Shown: positions 33,501 to 44,456, numbered from the stretch's first letter. The stretch is 64,000 nt of DNA from Mikania micrantha (GCA_009363875.1 CM018685.1:64212593-64276592); one strand, 5' to 3'. A program made the numbers and translations. Notes: a model not told the origin generated them from the letters alone.

Positions 33501-34704
33501 GCATAACCCAGTTTGTTCTCTCACCCTTTGGTGCCCGACCAATATGATACACCAAAGTTTTCTTCATGCCAACCAATTGAGACCTATGGTAAACAGACCG
33601 GTCTTTCCCAGTAGTCTTCCAGTAACCTCTATCAGTTGCCCGATTTGTACGCGATCCATTCCCATATTTCTTATCCAGGACACTAAAAAAGTACCATTCC
33701 AGGTCTCTGGTCTTAAGTCTGGACAAACCTGCACCTCAAAATTGACCAGATAATAGAATTATTAAGCCAGATTCTTCAAAGGTGGGATTTAACAAATAGT
33801 GCAACACATATGGAAATTAGTCAAAATATGCAAGGTTTTTAGGAAGTGAAAAAATTCAAAGCATCTTGTAGAATCATTGACCAAAGATAGAGGATGACAT
33901 TTTGGCTCAATTCAAAGATTATTTCAATAAATTCCCATAAGGATGCTCAAATTTAAGATTATAACATTAAAATACAATTGAAATTTAGTTCAAAATAAAA
34001 GAAAATAAATATAAAGGAAACGTAAGTTTGTAACCCTAATTCCCAACTGCCATCACTTTTTACATCATTGAGTTTACATCTCATACTACAGGCTACAGCA
34101 AGGTGCCATCCTCATCTCCTTATTCCTAACTATCAATTTTTTGATATACTAAATTCAGTCTACCTAGTACCTAAATAACCCAATAAACTGAATTCAGTTT
34201 ATATAATTGAAACAAAAAAACTAAGCCAAATTTGAATTCGGTTTTCGGTTCAGTTTTGAGCTACCTTAATTGGTTTGGTACGGATTGAAGCTTAGGTTCG
34301 CAGAAGTTTCATCCAGAACTTTTCTAAGTTGACAAAATATTTGATTCTAATAAAATATTTAATCCGAAAGGAATAATTAAGCAATGAAACATCAAATCAA
34401 CGATTAACATTTAAGTTCTAACAAGTACCCTCTAAACTACAACATAATCCGCTTGATTCACATAATCCCTACTAACACAGAAAATTTTACATAACAAATA
34501 ACTGAACTGACCTGGAAGATCCCAAGGTTCGACTTTATAGACGTCAACATCCGAAATAGCATCAAAACGAAAGGGTTTACCACAAATTTTACGCCTCAAG
34601 TAATATCTTACAAGTTCTTCATCCGTCGGATGAAACCTAAAGCCAGGAGCGAGCGAAGAAGCCGTGGATGGCATTGCTGGTAACGAATCAAAGACAACCG
34701 ACAT
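30539..34704 (-). CDS. Membrane-tethered NAC transcription factor (NTL type)
   Basis: Six minus-strand exons: 34512-34704, 33451-33728, 33051-33242, 31756-32217, 31450-31672, 30539-30951; all join in frame and give 586 aa. The NAC domain starts at about residue 18: LAPGFRFHPTDEELVRYYLR, then YKVEPWDLPG, EWYFF...DKKYGNGSRTNRATDRGYW, KTTGKDRSVY, GMKKTLVYHIGRAPKGERTN and WVMHEYRL: subdomains A to E complete. The middle is acidic (ITEDFDVDYLLDEPYFDAS), a likely activation region. The last 30 residues contain one hydrophobic helix, WFYCFFLWIVVLSLSF, followed by a short tail. NAC proteins of this build sit in ER or plasma membrane and enter the nucleus after cleavage, usually in stress signalling (Arabidopsis NTL/ANAC013/016/017 group). 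Exact orthology is not claimed. Confidence 0.94.
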
Positions 34705-34900
34705 ATGCGGGTGATTTTGTGAGAGAATTTGCCAGTTTGGGGAATAACCTGATTTAGGGTTTTATTCAATCAGTTTGATTTTGATTTAAAGAAAGCAATG
34801 TCTGTGCGTAATGCCGACTTTTAATTACTTATAGATGTTGTTCTCGAGTAAATGCTTCCCGACTAAGAAAACGTTTTTTTTTTAAAATGCGGTTAAATAA
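34705..34900 (-). promoter_or_regulatory. Upstream region of the NAC gene
   Basis: A short leader lies before the ATG on the minus strand (…TCTCACAAAATCACCCGCAT). No convincing TATA box is seen within 100 bases. The 5-bp microsatellite starts less than 200 bases upstream of the ATG, so the promoter includes or is bounded by it. Confidence 0.35.
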
Positions 34901-34985
34901 TTATATTATATTATATTATATTATATTATATTATATTATATTATATTATATTATATTATATTATATTATATTATATTATATTATT
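34901..34985. repeat. (TTATA)n microsatellite
   Basis: About 17 perfect copies of the 5-mer TTATA, 200-280 bases upstream of the NAC start codon. Confidence 0.97.
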
Positions 34986-35096
34986 ATAATACATACATTT
35001 GAAAGTGGCATCTACAGTGGTAAATCTATTTTTTTCTACCATAAAGTCAAAAAAAGCGGCCTATTCTTTTTTTTTTATCTGGTTCGAGTCTTGCAT

Positions 35097-35365
35097 TTAT
35101 TATCAATTGACCCGATTAATGTCGCAAAGCGTGTGTATAATTTTTTTTAAATCTGATTCAAGTCTTGCATTCATTATCAATTGGCCCGATTAAAGTCACG
35201 AAGCGCGGGTATAAATGTTTTTTAAATATCTTCGAACTTTTTTATTTGATGTTTATAGATTCGTTTTCATGTTTCCAGTGCTCATTTTTACAACGGTAAA
35301 CATTTATGTCAGAACTTTATTTTCAATTGGCCCGATTACCGCCGCGAAGCCGGGTATAATCCTAG
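35097..35365 (+). repeat. Three successive Helitron 3'-tail copies
   Basis: CAATTGRCCCGATTA followed by a short GC hairpin and GGGTATAA-like text occurs near 35105, 35178 and 35325. The last (GCCGCGAAGCCGGGTATAAT then CCTAG, ending 35365, followed by T) has the CTAG terminus of Helitrons. The same tail ends at 36894. Confidence 0.6.
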
Positions 35366-35371
35366 TAATAA

Positions 35372-35590
35372 TATACAATTTGAAGTTGGATCTACAGTTG
35401 TAATTCATGATTTCATGGTTAACTTTTTCCTATTTTGCATTACTATATGTAAGTTTAAATGTTAACAATAATTTTAATAATACGCAATTTGAAGTTGGAT
35501 CTACAGTTGTAATTCATGATTTCATGGTTAATTTTTTCCTATTTTGCATTACTCTATGTAAATTTAAATGTTAACAATAATAATAATTAA
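35372..35590. repeat. Tandem duplication, about 110 bp units
   Basis: CAATTTGAAGTTGGATCTAC and the following text to TTAAATGTTAACAATAA occur twice in succession (about 35377 and 35487) with few changes. A weaker relative lies near 34993. Confidence 0.85.
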
Positions 35591-35933
35591 ATAACAATAA
35601 CAATTAATATATACGGTGAAAGTAAAAAAAAAAGCGGCTAACAAGCGATGATAATAATAATAATTAAGAATCTATAATAACAATATTAATTAATAATGAT
35701 TATTATTATATAACCAAAACTTTTGCCTACAATACGATTTATTATTTTAGGATGTATTGATAGGCATTACGATTGATTTTTGGTTAACATTTTGATATAT
35801 GTGACACTCTTACCGCAAAAGGACGTTAACTCAAAAATAATTAATAATAGTAATTATAATATAATAATTTATAATAATAATTAAGTTTTTACCGTTTTAT
35901 TTGATTGTCTTATGTTTGTGTTTATTAATCCTA

Positions 35934-36606
35934 TCTTACTATTATAATAAACAAAAATAATTTTTGACACTTGTCATGTTTTTAAACCAATTTTGTCACA
36001 TGTCTTCTTTTTATAATCTAATTCAACTCTCTTTCATATTAAATAATTTTATTTACTCTCTTATTAAATAACTAAAATATTAATGATATTATTTACTTTT
36101 TTAATGTTAGAAATGGTTTTTAAATAAATTAAAAATTAGTTTAAAAAAAACTTAAAAAAGGTTTCTAAAATATTATTTTTTTTTTATAAAAATCAAAGAT
36201 TTTAAACAACATGATTTTTATAAACAAATAACATTTTAACACGAAATGCTTAAAAAAATAATTACTTTAAAAACTAAAAATTATAAAAATGATAGCAAAA
36301 ATTACACTTTTGGACATTTTGTTTAAAGATATTTTCAAATTAGATAACTTGGCTTTAATAATTAAAAAATGGATACATTACCTTTTTGATTTTTCAAATG
36401 ATAGCTTTGAACTTTAATTAGTTTAAAAATTTCAGCTGTTACAATTTTAGAAAGTTGAGTTTCAATTATTTAATTATTAAAGTTTTTAATTATTTTTTCA
36501 TTATTTAATATACTTAATAATGCCTAATTTATTCATTTCATATTTAAATATTGTTTTATAATTAATTTATATTAAACCCCGTGTAATACACGGGGTAATA
36601 ATCTAG
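35934..36606 (+). mobile_element. Non-autonomous Helitron
   Basis: The 5' end reads A|TCTTACTATTATAATAAAC followed by TTTTTGACACTTGTCATG. The 3' end has the perfect 8-bp stem hairpin CCCCGTGTAATACACGGGG and then TAATAATCTAG|T, with A and T as flanking bases, as expected of Helitron insertion. There is no Rep/helicase sequence. It sits within an older Helitron-like unit whose tail ends at 36894. Confidence 0.8.
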
Positions 36607-36894
36607 TATTTTATAACTAAACATGACATTTTTGTTATGGTATGACATACACATTTATGACAGCTACACTTTATGGTTTTACGTCAAAGTGACAACTGTT
36701 ATAACCTGTTTTATCTATTAAGTATTGACCCGACCAGTTAATTGTGGTCTTTCACGTTTAATATTATAGTTATACGATTTGTATAGATTCGTTTTCAATT
36801 TTCCAATGCTCATTTTTACAACGGTAAACATTTATGTCCGAACTTTATTATCAATTGGCCCGATTACCGCCGCGAAGCGCGGGTATAACCCTAG
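36607..36894 (+). repeat. Tail of an older Helitron-like unit
   Basis: 36780-36894 matches 35248-35365 (TAGATTCGTTTTCA..., CATTTTTACAACGGTAAACA, TTTATGTC, then CAATTGGCCCGATTACCGCC, GCGAAGCGCGGG) and ends CCCTAG|T. Confidence 0.6.
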
Positions 36895-36929
36895 TTTTAA
36901 TGCAAAAACAATATTACTTGATATTGGGT

Positions 36930-38300
36930 TGTTTGGTAACCTTTAAACTATTAAATGTTGAATAAGTAACATGTTTGAATAGTTAAAATAATCTAAATCA
37001 GTAAATGTTGAACTAATTATTACTGTTTGGTTAAACATCTGAACGACTATGCAGACGAGAGATGTCATCAGAGAGTAGAGGTCAATGTCATCGTCAAAGG
37101 TTTTCGAAGAGGAGATATCTTCATTGGAAAGGAGAGAAAGTCGTAAGAGAGGATTGGATAGGTGGAGAGGAGTCAGTCTCTTTCCTTCAGACTCATTCAC
37201 ACATATACCAAGATCTGAACCATTCAGTTGCTCATTCAGACATTTCTTTTTATTCAGATGTTAGAAACAAACAATTCATACATGACTTTATTCAGATTAT
37301 ATCAAACAGTCCATCTCTTTTGAACGACTAATTTGGATCACTGACGGATCACTAAATTATCATCGTGTCATCAACGATATCATCCGTTCATATTCACCAA
37401 CAAGTTAACAGTTCAAAAAAGTTAAATACTTTGAGAAAACCATATTGCAAGATTTAACCCCATAATTTCAGTTGATTTATTATTCCTTTAGAGAAAACTT
37501 TGTGCTTCAAAAAACTATCTAAACATTTACTATTTTTCTAAAAAATAATCATAAATGTCATTAGATTATATCCGTATTGAACACTTTAATATTATAATAA
37601 TATATCTTTAACTAATTAATCGGAATAGTTTTGGTTTACTATTGTAGTTTTTTTAGTAGAGTATTTTTTGTTTATAACGTAGCTTAAAGTAAACTCATGT
37701 GTAATCAATAATCAAATAAAAAATATAACTAATTATAATTAAAATTAAGTGACTAGGGAAGTGAGGAGCTTCACATAACCATGATCACGCAGATGATGGC
37801 CTCATCTAGTTTTTTATTTGAGTTAATTACACACATAATTATTATAGCTTGTAGTTATTACGAGAATGAACTTTTAACTTTGAAAACGTACTATAATTAA
37901 TCTTAATTATTTTCAAATATGTAACATTGTTGATTCCCTGAAGCAAATAACCGCTAATTTTGTATTAAATAAGTGTAGCAAATGATCACTAATTTTTCTA
38001 TTAAGAGAGTGTAAAATCACTTAAATACTCTCTATTATTAATACTACAAAAATAAACATTTAATTATAATATCAAACAAATTAAAAGAGTAGTGGAACCC
38101 ACCACATACGCGTGTTGGAAATTTTATTAACTTTGGACAATTATAATTATATGTATTTGTTACGTATTTAAGTATTAAAAACTAAGTTTATGTTCTACGA
38201 TGTGTGAGGTTCACAACGAACTAAACTGGGTCCAAAAGTAAGTTAAGATGAATGAGATATTATAGCTTAAAAGTGCGTAGTTGAAAATATTAAAAATGTG
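36930..38300. other. Intergenic; SINE-like remnant only
   Basis: 36930-37330 is A+T-rich with repeated CATTCAG / AAACATCTGAA motifs, probably a MITE remnant. 37310-37440 (GAACGACTAATTTGGATCAC, GACGGATCACTAAATTATCA) resembles the 3' end of the SINE at 52910-53115 and a remnant at 53500. Nothing else is recognised to 38300. Confidence 0.4.
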
Positions 38301-38312
38301 AAATAAGTTTGT

Positions 38313-38353
38313 CCCACATCGATGGAAGGATAAACCTTGTGTGGGTTTATAAG
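38313..38353 (+). promoter_or_regulatory. snRNA-type upstream element with TATA box, unknown transcript
   Basis: GTCCCACATCG (38313) equals the plant snRNA upstream sequence element (RTCCCACATCG), and GGGTTTATAAG follows about 32 bases later, close to the Pol II spacing. No U1, U2, U4, U5 or U3 sequence follows. Similar wording also occurs in plant LTRs, so this may be a retroelement promoter. Confidence 0.35.
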
Positions 38354-38385
38354 TGGGAGCTTATTGGCATAAGTAATATCAAATA

Positions 38386-38917
38386 CAAAGAGTTAAGCCT
38401 GAAGGATGTGTTTTTATTGCTTAGTTTCAAAATTTCATCCGTGGTTGTTAACAACTGATAAAAGGATGTCAGTGGTTAGAAGGCATCATTCTAAAACCCA
38501 CTACAATATACACTTTCTTTCGAACACTTTTGCAATCGATCTTGTTTCCATACTCTTGTTTCAGGTATCATTTCAGGTGCTATGTTAATTCCAGTAGTAT
38601 ATACTGCTCCGGCTGTTGTACCCTGAGAGACAGACGTGATTCACGTTGGTTTCAAAGAGTTAAGCCTGAAGGATGCGTTTTTATTGCTTAGTTTCAAAAT
38701 TTCATCCATGGTTGTTAACAACTGATAAAAGGATGTCAGTGGTTAGAAGGCATCATTCTAAAACCCACTACAATATACACTTTCTTTCTAACACTTTTGC
38801 AATCGATCTTGTTTCCATACTCTTGTTTCAGGTATCATTTCAGGTGATATGTTAATTCCGGTAGTATATACTGCTCCGGCTGTTATACCCTGAGAGATAG
38901 ACATGATTCACGTTGGT
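38386..38917 (+). repeat. 267-bp tandem duplication
   Basis: CAAAGAGTTAAGCCTGAAGG at 38386 recurs at 38653, and the two 265-base copies stay nearly identical up to GATTCACGTTGGT. The duplication follows directly after the USE/TATA-like promoter. Open frames of 60 codons in both copies are short and not convincing. Confidence 0.9.
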
Positions 38918-40000
38918 GGCCCGGAAAATGTTTTAAGGGACTTCTGTTGAACAGAAATCCTCAGCCAACACATTTTATTTTTCTTGTTATTGTTTAATTT
39001 TATGTTTTTCACTGTAATTATATTTTCTTTGTAAGGGTTTTAACATTCAGTTTTATTTGAAATTGTATTGTAATCTAAAATATTATACTATTAAAATATT
39101 TATTTTAATTTGTGAACGGTGCTTCTACAATGCCCGCATCACTATAATTATAATATCCCTCTTTGTCCTTAGAAGCTTAAAAAAATGGTTTAGGATTGCG
39201 TACTTGCTTGGGACTTGGGAGTGTGAATTGTGAAGCTCAACTTTGAGCGTCTTAAACAAAAGGGCTTATGACGTATTGGTTACCTCTTAACTTCTCTACG
39301 AGAAGTCTTACATTCAAATTCAAGTCAAGACATATTTGTTGAGTCAAGGTCTGGTGTTTACCGAATTGTAAGTTTTCTCCTGGTGAGCTCTGACGTACGT
39401 CTAAGAGCACCAATTCAATATTACGTTTGAATTATCGCCTTAAGTTCCTACATTTCAGGCCATTAAAAAAATAATAATTTCAGGGACCCAACTTCCCAGG
39501 TACCCAACTTTGCAAATTAATCAATAATTGGGCCATATGGAAAACGGGGCCTTATGCATCTCGGGTTAAAACGAACGCTCCATCAGTCCACTGGGCACTG
39601 TGTCTATGATCTAATGATATGTCCAAAATTAAAAAATTACCACCAGCCCAGCTGGTACGGCCCAAAAATAATTAAACAATAGATAATAAAAATATAAAAT
39701 CCTTCTTGCTTTTACCTTTTGTTTTCGCCAAAACCTTAAGTTTTGTTTTCTTGTTACACATCCTCTCCCTTTATTTTTGAATAAGACTTATTTATTGAAT
39801 TTATTCATTTAATCTCAGTAAATTAACTATTTATTTTGAAGTAACTTCATTCTAATATTTAAACAACAAAATATTATCTAAAAAAATCATTTTACAATTT
39901 TTAAATCTTAAATGCTAATTTGTATTTGAAAAACAAATAAACTGAAACAATAATAAAATACATGTCACACAATAAGACCTTTTGAGAAACACGATAAGAA
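38918..40000. other. Intergenic, nothing recognised
   Basis: A+T-rich; no gene or clear repeat. A T-rich stretch with polyadenylation-like AATAAA variants lies near 38960-39110. Confidence 0.4.
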
Positions 40001-40004
40001 AAAC

Positions 40005-40404
40005 ATATGGATAAAATAATTATTTTTTGACAAATAAAAAAATAATTAGTTTTTTTTTTTGAACGGCGAAAAAACATATTTATTGAGCCTATAATAACAA
40101 GTTTACCAATGAGACATTGCCTCAATGGTACCACAGGATTCTTCCAAATGGGAGGTCTTGGGTTAAAATCCTTCTCGCAGCGAAATAGGGGTCTGAGGGG
40201 GGTCAGGGGGTTTTCCCAGTAGGGTTTCCTCCTGTGGTGGTTGTGGTGGCACATGGGAGGTCCATGTAACTAGACCTTGGTGACATGGCCTGGAAACAGT
40301 GGGTTCACACGATTGAGACTTTCGCCGTTAAAAAAAAAAAACTAAAACAACAAACAACAACTAATTATTTTTTTATTTGTCAAACTTGTTATTTTATCCA
40401 TATC
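40005..40404. repeat. Inverted repeat (foldback) enclosing a SINE
   Basis: The left arm 40005-40050 (ATATGGATAAAATAATTATT ... AAAAAAATAATTAGT) is matched inverted at 40360-40404 (ACTAATTATTTTTTTATTTG ... TTATTTTATCCATAT), about 45 bases with small gaps. The enclosed DNA is a SINE and SINE tail. Confidence 0.75.
40104..40342 (+). mobile_element. SINE, GCCGTT plus poly-A type
   Basis: ATTGCCTCAATGGTACCAC (A-box-like), GGTCTTGGGTTAAAATCC (B-box-like, altered), CATGTAACTAGACCTTGGTG and TTCGCCGTT followed by A12. It matches 42059-42246 and the minus-strand copies at 49338 and 59130. Left of it (40050-40075) lies TTTTTTTTTTGAACGGCGAA, the tail of another copy in the opposite direction. Confidence 0.78.
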
Positions 40405-40961
40405 ACATAAAAATCTATATAATTAACTATAAAAAATGCTACTCACGTCAAGGTGGAGTGTCAAAGTGCTAATCGCCATCCAAACAAGTTTTAATTGGAC
40501 CTGTTTTACCTTAAACCCTAAAAAGTTATGAATACACGTAGATCATGTTTACATGTAGAGGTACATATTTCGATTAGCTGACGGTTAATCAGTTTGATTT
40601 ATAATGGTTTTTGAAACATTAAATTTTTTAACTTATCTAACAACTGAACCTGTTAATTGTTAAATAATCATTCATATTTCCTTCAAGTAGACGAGTGAAC
40701 CAGTAAAAACCAATTAGAATAACCAGCTCGAGCGGTTAAAATCAATTAACGTTCCCTAACCAATGGTTAGAACTGGTGGCAACAATTGATTTATAGCCCA
40801 ATTCTTGTCCTTCTCTTTTACATATATTACTTGAATCCATATGAACAAGACAAGTCGAGTTGAAGATCAAATATCAAATAAGTCATGCTTGAAACATGTG
40901 ATGAATTTTACGTTTAAAAACCGATGAATCGAAGCATAAACTATAGATTTGGGTGTGGTGT

Positions 40962-41043
40962 TACATACATACATGCATGCATACATACATACATACATAC
41001 ATACATACATACATACATACATACATACATACATACATACATA
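40962..41043. repeat. (CATA)n microsatellite, left part
   Basis: About 19 copies of CATA with a CATG variant block near the start. It resumes at 41239-41277 beyond the inserted MITE. Confidence 0.95.
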
Positions 41044-41238
41044 CAGTGACGGAGCTTAAAGGCTCAGATAGGGGGGCGAAAAATTACCGGAGCCAGAATA
41101 CATGTTAATTTTTTTACGCGAGGGGGGACGAAACCTCTATTTTTAACTAAAAATCAACCTTTCGGCCAAAAAATTAATACTACGGACGAAAAAATAGGAG
41201 GGCGGTCGCCCCCCGGCCCTATGTAAGCTTCGTCCCTG
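41044..41238. mobile_element. 195-bp hAT-like MITE inside the microsatellite
   Basis: The ends CAGTGACGGAGCTT and AAGCTTCGTCCCTG are inverted repeats of the same family as the hAT element at 22176. The flanking 8 bases (CATACATA / CATGCATG) come from the microsatellite itself, so the TSD is only suggestive. Runs of G and C lie near both ends. Confidence 0.7.
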
Positions 41239-41437
41239 CATGCATGCATGCATGCATACATACATACATACATACATAGGTTACTTTTGCAAGATTAAAA
41301 TATGTGGTAGCTTGTGATGAACTTTTTAAAGATGTATGATTAATTGTCACACCATGACACTAAGGATTCACATGATTTACACATGCAATTAGATCACATT
41401 ATGATCTTTCCATACACATATTATGTTTTAAATTTTA

Positions 41438-41746
41438 GAGTAAATTACGGTTTTGCCCCTTGTGATTTAAGTGTTTTAACTATTTAAATTCAAAATAAAA
41501 TATTATATCAATGCATCCCTTGCGGTTTAAATAACTAATGATTTTGGCCCCAGAACCTAAATATTCTAACGATTTTGGCCCACAAACCTAACTATTCAAA
41601 CGGCTTTAGCTTCCAAACTTAACTATGATTGAAGGCTAAAACCGTTAGTTGTTTGAATCACAAGGGGCTGCATTGATAGAATATTATATTTTGAGTTGAA
41701 ATAGTTAAAACACTTGAACCACAAAGACCAAAAGCGTAATATACTC
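41438..41746. mobile_element. Palindromic MITE with 9-bp TSD (Mutator-like)
   Basis: TSD TAAATTTTA (41429-41437 and 41747-41755). It starts GAGTAAATTACGGTTTTG and ends CGTAATATACTC. Most of its length is self-complementary (TTTTGGCC...AACCTAA against inverted copies). 9-bp TSDs are typical of Mutator-like MITEs. Confidence 0.82.
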
Positions 41747-42058
41747 TAAATTTTATATTAACATATTACACACTTAGTTAATTAATCTTAAATATCCTTA
41801 AAAATACTTATCAGACACTGAAATATAAACATTAAATTTATAATTTTTTCGAATCAAAATTTCTTCAGCACTTATCAGTATCCCATCTTTGTCTTACGTG
41901 TCTAAAAAGATGGAAGCTTTGAGCAAAAATGGTATAAATTTAAATATCAAGCTAGTTTATTTAAATATTGCTTTAAGATAAAACATAGAATTGAACCTTT
42001 TTTTTTGTTGGTACAAGCCTTTTAAATTATACTTTTTTTATTGACACCTAATATAATC

Positions 42059-42246
42059 ACCAACGAGGGTGTGTCTCAACGGTATCTCGAGATTCTTCAA
42101 AATGGGAGGTCTCGGGTTTGAAACCCTCCTGCAGCGAAAAAAGGGGTATGTAGGGGCTCATAGGAGGTCCATGTAACTAGACCTTAGTGACATGGTCTGG
42201 AAACAATGGGCTCACACGATTGAGACATTCGCCGTTAAAAAAAAAA
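42059..42246 (+). mobile_element. SINE, GCCGTT plus poly-A type, with TSD
   Basis: TSD ACCTAATATAATC (42046-42058 and 42247-42259). A-box-like GTGTCTCAACGGTAT, B-box GGGTTTGAAACCC, tail TTCGCCGTT plus A run. It is shorter than 40104-40342 through an internal deletion. Confidence 0.88.
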
Positions 42247-42259
42247 ACCTAATATAATC

Positions 42260-43009
42260 CTAAATTCATAACCTGCTAATTGAACAATTTGAACGCCTGA
42301 TCTTTAAAGAAGGTATCATTTATTACACATCTAATATACAATTGTGCTAAATGTTACTTTGGTTATATATATTAACACACCGTTTATATATACAAAAACA
42401 TCCAATACAATAATGCTAAAAACAAGTGTTAATTAATTAAAATAAATTACCATTATGGTTTTAAATTTAACGCTAATATTGATTGGATTAGTAGACACCG
42501 ATGTTATATCATATTTTAGGAAAATAATTCCTTTTGACCTTTTAGATTATGATAGGTAACGACAATATATACATTGCCAACCTTTATTTATTCTACTTGC
42601 TTGTGAAACAAGCAAACTAATAGAGAGTAACAAGAAAAGAATGACACTTTCCACAAACTAAAATTAAAATAACAACAACAAAATTAAAAAATAAATATAA
42701 AAGTAAAAAATAAAGGAAAATTATTATTCAAGATCAATTGATACAAAAATTCCCAAATTATCAATAATTTGATCAATTAATCGAAACAATTTACATCCAT
42801 GGTAAAGTAATTTGTGGGTATGATGAACAATTTCACATCTTACCTTCACAAGATTAAATTAAATGTGTAATTAATTAAATAAATACAAATTTAATAATGA
42901 AATTTTTTAATTTTCCTATCGATCATAACCTATGATCGGTTTGTTAGCATGGTATTCACGAATTAAATAAAAAATTACGAAAATATGATTTTTGCACCTT
43001 TAATTTGTT
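42260..43009. other. 3' flank of the zinc-finger gene, nothing else recognised
   Basis: A+T-rich DNA. The 3' untranslated region of the minus-strand ZAT gene should lie just below 43010. No repeat border is visible. Confidence 0.4.
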
Positions 43010-44062
43010 TCAGTATTGACAATCCACTAATGTTGGAGCAGATGACAAATGAACGGTCGGCTGTTTTTTGTTCTGATTGGCTGTGAATTTGAAGCTCGAT
43101 TCCCGTCGTTGATCTTGATCGGAGACCGCCACCGTCATCTCCGCCGGTGCCGGAAGATTAAGATCCAAATCCAAACACAACCCATCATTCATTGACTTTT
43201 GATTATCATGATCATCCGCCACCACGGATGTAACCGTACCGTAAGGAACCAAAGACAAGGTGGTGTTGGTGGCCAAAACCCCGGTGGACAAGGCGGTGGT
43301 GTTACCGTTAACCGCCCGGTGCCTCCGCATGTGGCCACCCAATGCTTGTCCGGAATTAAATTCCGCGCCACAAATTGAACAATCATGGAGCCTGGAGGAT
43401 GGTTTCTTGTTATAAGAAACCATCCTCTGGTTTATTTGCAAAGAAAGTGACGAGGAAGATGAAAGATTGTTTCTTCGTGATTCGAACTGTGATTCGAATC
43501 GCGGGGACGGTTCATCCTCCTCTGAAACCGCTGCATACCGCAGCGGTTTTCGAGTTTCATGCTCATTGATTCTTGGTTTCTTGTGGCTCGCTCGGTGTCC
43601 TCCGAGAGCTTGAAACGACGCGAATGTGCGGCTACACGTCTTGCACTCGTAAACGTACATTCCGGTCGGTCCGTTGAGGGCGTCTGTGGACGTTTGTATG
43701 TATCTTTTGCTGTTAAACTTGTAGCCGGATGATTCCTCCATGTTATTGTTATTGTTATTGTTATTCTGGGCCGAAATATTATGGCCTTTGGAGAGAAGAA
43801 TGAGGCAGTTGGCGGTATCTTCGTCTTCCGTGGTGGTGCTACTCGCCGGAAAATTCGATGATGACGCCGGAGAAGAATTGAAAGCATTGTAGGAGGTGGA
43901 AGAGTGAGATACAATTGTGGGTCTTTGACGTTTTGTACGTTTGCCTTTGACGATGGTGGTGGGATCTTTTGGACCACCGTCGTCATCGGCGGTGCCGGTG
44001 GTTGGGTGGTTTGTTGTGGAGGTGGAGGTGGTGGCTGTGGTGGTGGTTTGTTGTGGATCCAT
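43010..44062 (-). CDS. ZAT5: C2H2 zinc-finger protein of the ZAT5 type
   Basis: Intronless, 350 aa. It begins with a Thr-rich N-terminus, then the basic motif KGKRTKRQRP (39-48), the Leu-rich L-box EDEDTANCLILLSKG (79-93) and an Asn run (about 100-107). Two Q-type zinc fingers carry the plant QALGGH core (YECKTCSRTFASFQALGGH at 138-156, and HDCSICGAEFNSGQALGGH at 226-244). A C-terminal EAR repression motif DLDLNLP (298-304) follows. This order is that of the C1-2i ZAT subfamily, and the KGKRTKRQR element points to the ZAT5 branch. Such proteins bind DNA in the nucleus and act mostly as repressors in stress or hormone responses. Serine, Asn and Thr runs are coded by repeated triplets. No break is seen. 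Confidence 0.93.
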   Translation of the reverse strand: MDPQQTTTTATTSTSTTNHPTTGTADDDGGPKDPTTIVKGKRTKRQRPTIVSHSSTSYNAFNSSPASSSNFPASSTTTEDEDTANCLILLSKGHNISAQNNNNNNNNMEESSGYKFNSKRYIQTSTDALNGPTGMYVYECKTCSRTFASFQALGGHRASHKKPRINEHETRKPLRYAAVSEEDEPSPRFESQFESRRNNLSSSSSLSLQINQRMVSYNKKPSSRLHDCSICGAEFNSGQALGGHMRRHRAVNGNTTALSTGVLATNTTLSLVPYGTVTSVVADDHDNQKSMNDGLCLDLDLNLPAPAEMTVAVSDQDQRRESSFKFTANQNKKQPTVHLSSAPTLVDCQY

Positions 44063-44144
44063 GGTGGTTGGGTGGCGTGAATGCCACCAGAAAATTTGGA
44101 AGAATTGGTGAAGGAGTAATTAAGATGTGGTGGTGACCGGTGGA

Positions 44145-44154
44145 TATTTATATA
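44145..44154 (-). promoter_or_regulatory. TATA box of the ZAT gene
   Basis: TATATAAATA on the minus strand, 83 bases before the start codon, at a normal distance for a plant core promoter with a short leader. Confidence 0.65.
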
Positions 44155-44456
44155 CATGGGTTGCCTGTGTGGGTGGATAAGAGGTAAGTGTGGATTAGTC
44201 CACTAATATTCTTTTTTTCTTTTTTTTTATTTATTTTTATTTTTACATGGATTGATTTATGTTTAGGAATAGAGATGTTATAACGATCTCATAATTTTAG
44301 CCCAAAACAAAATAAATGGGTTGGTTTGAGTAGATAATTATTATATTTTTTGTTGAGATGTGTATTATCATAACATGAAATATGTAGAGATGAGTAATGA
44401 TTTAACATAATGTGAGTCAAGATGAGTAACCTAAAAATTATGAGTATATAATAAAC

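Noticed and set aside
38406..38855. Two 60-codon ORFs at 38406 and 38673
   Set aside because: They are the two copies of a tandem repeat; the frame is short and shows no family signature.
40968..41277. Regular CATA spacing considered as a CRISPR-like array
   Set aside because: Simple 4-bp microsatellite with no unique spacers, in a eukaryotic genome.
43375..44157. Long alternative frames across the zinc-finger gene (for example 43432-44157)
   Set aside because: Shadows of the ZAT coding sequence; they lack the zinc-finger and EAR motifs that the main frame carries in the correct order.
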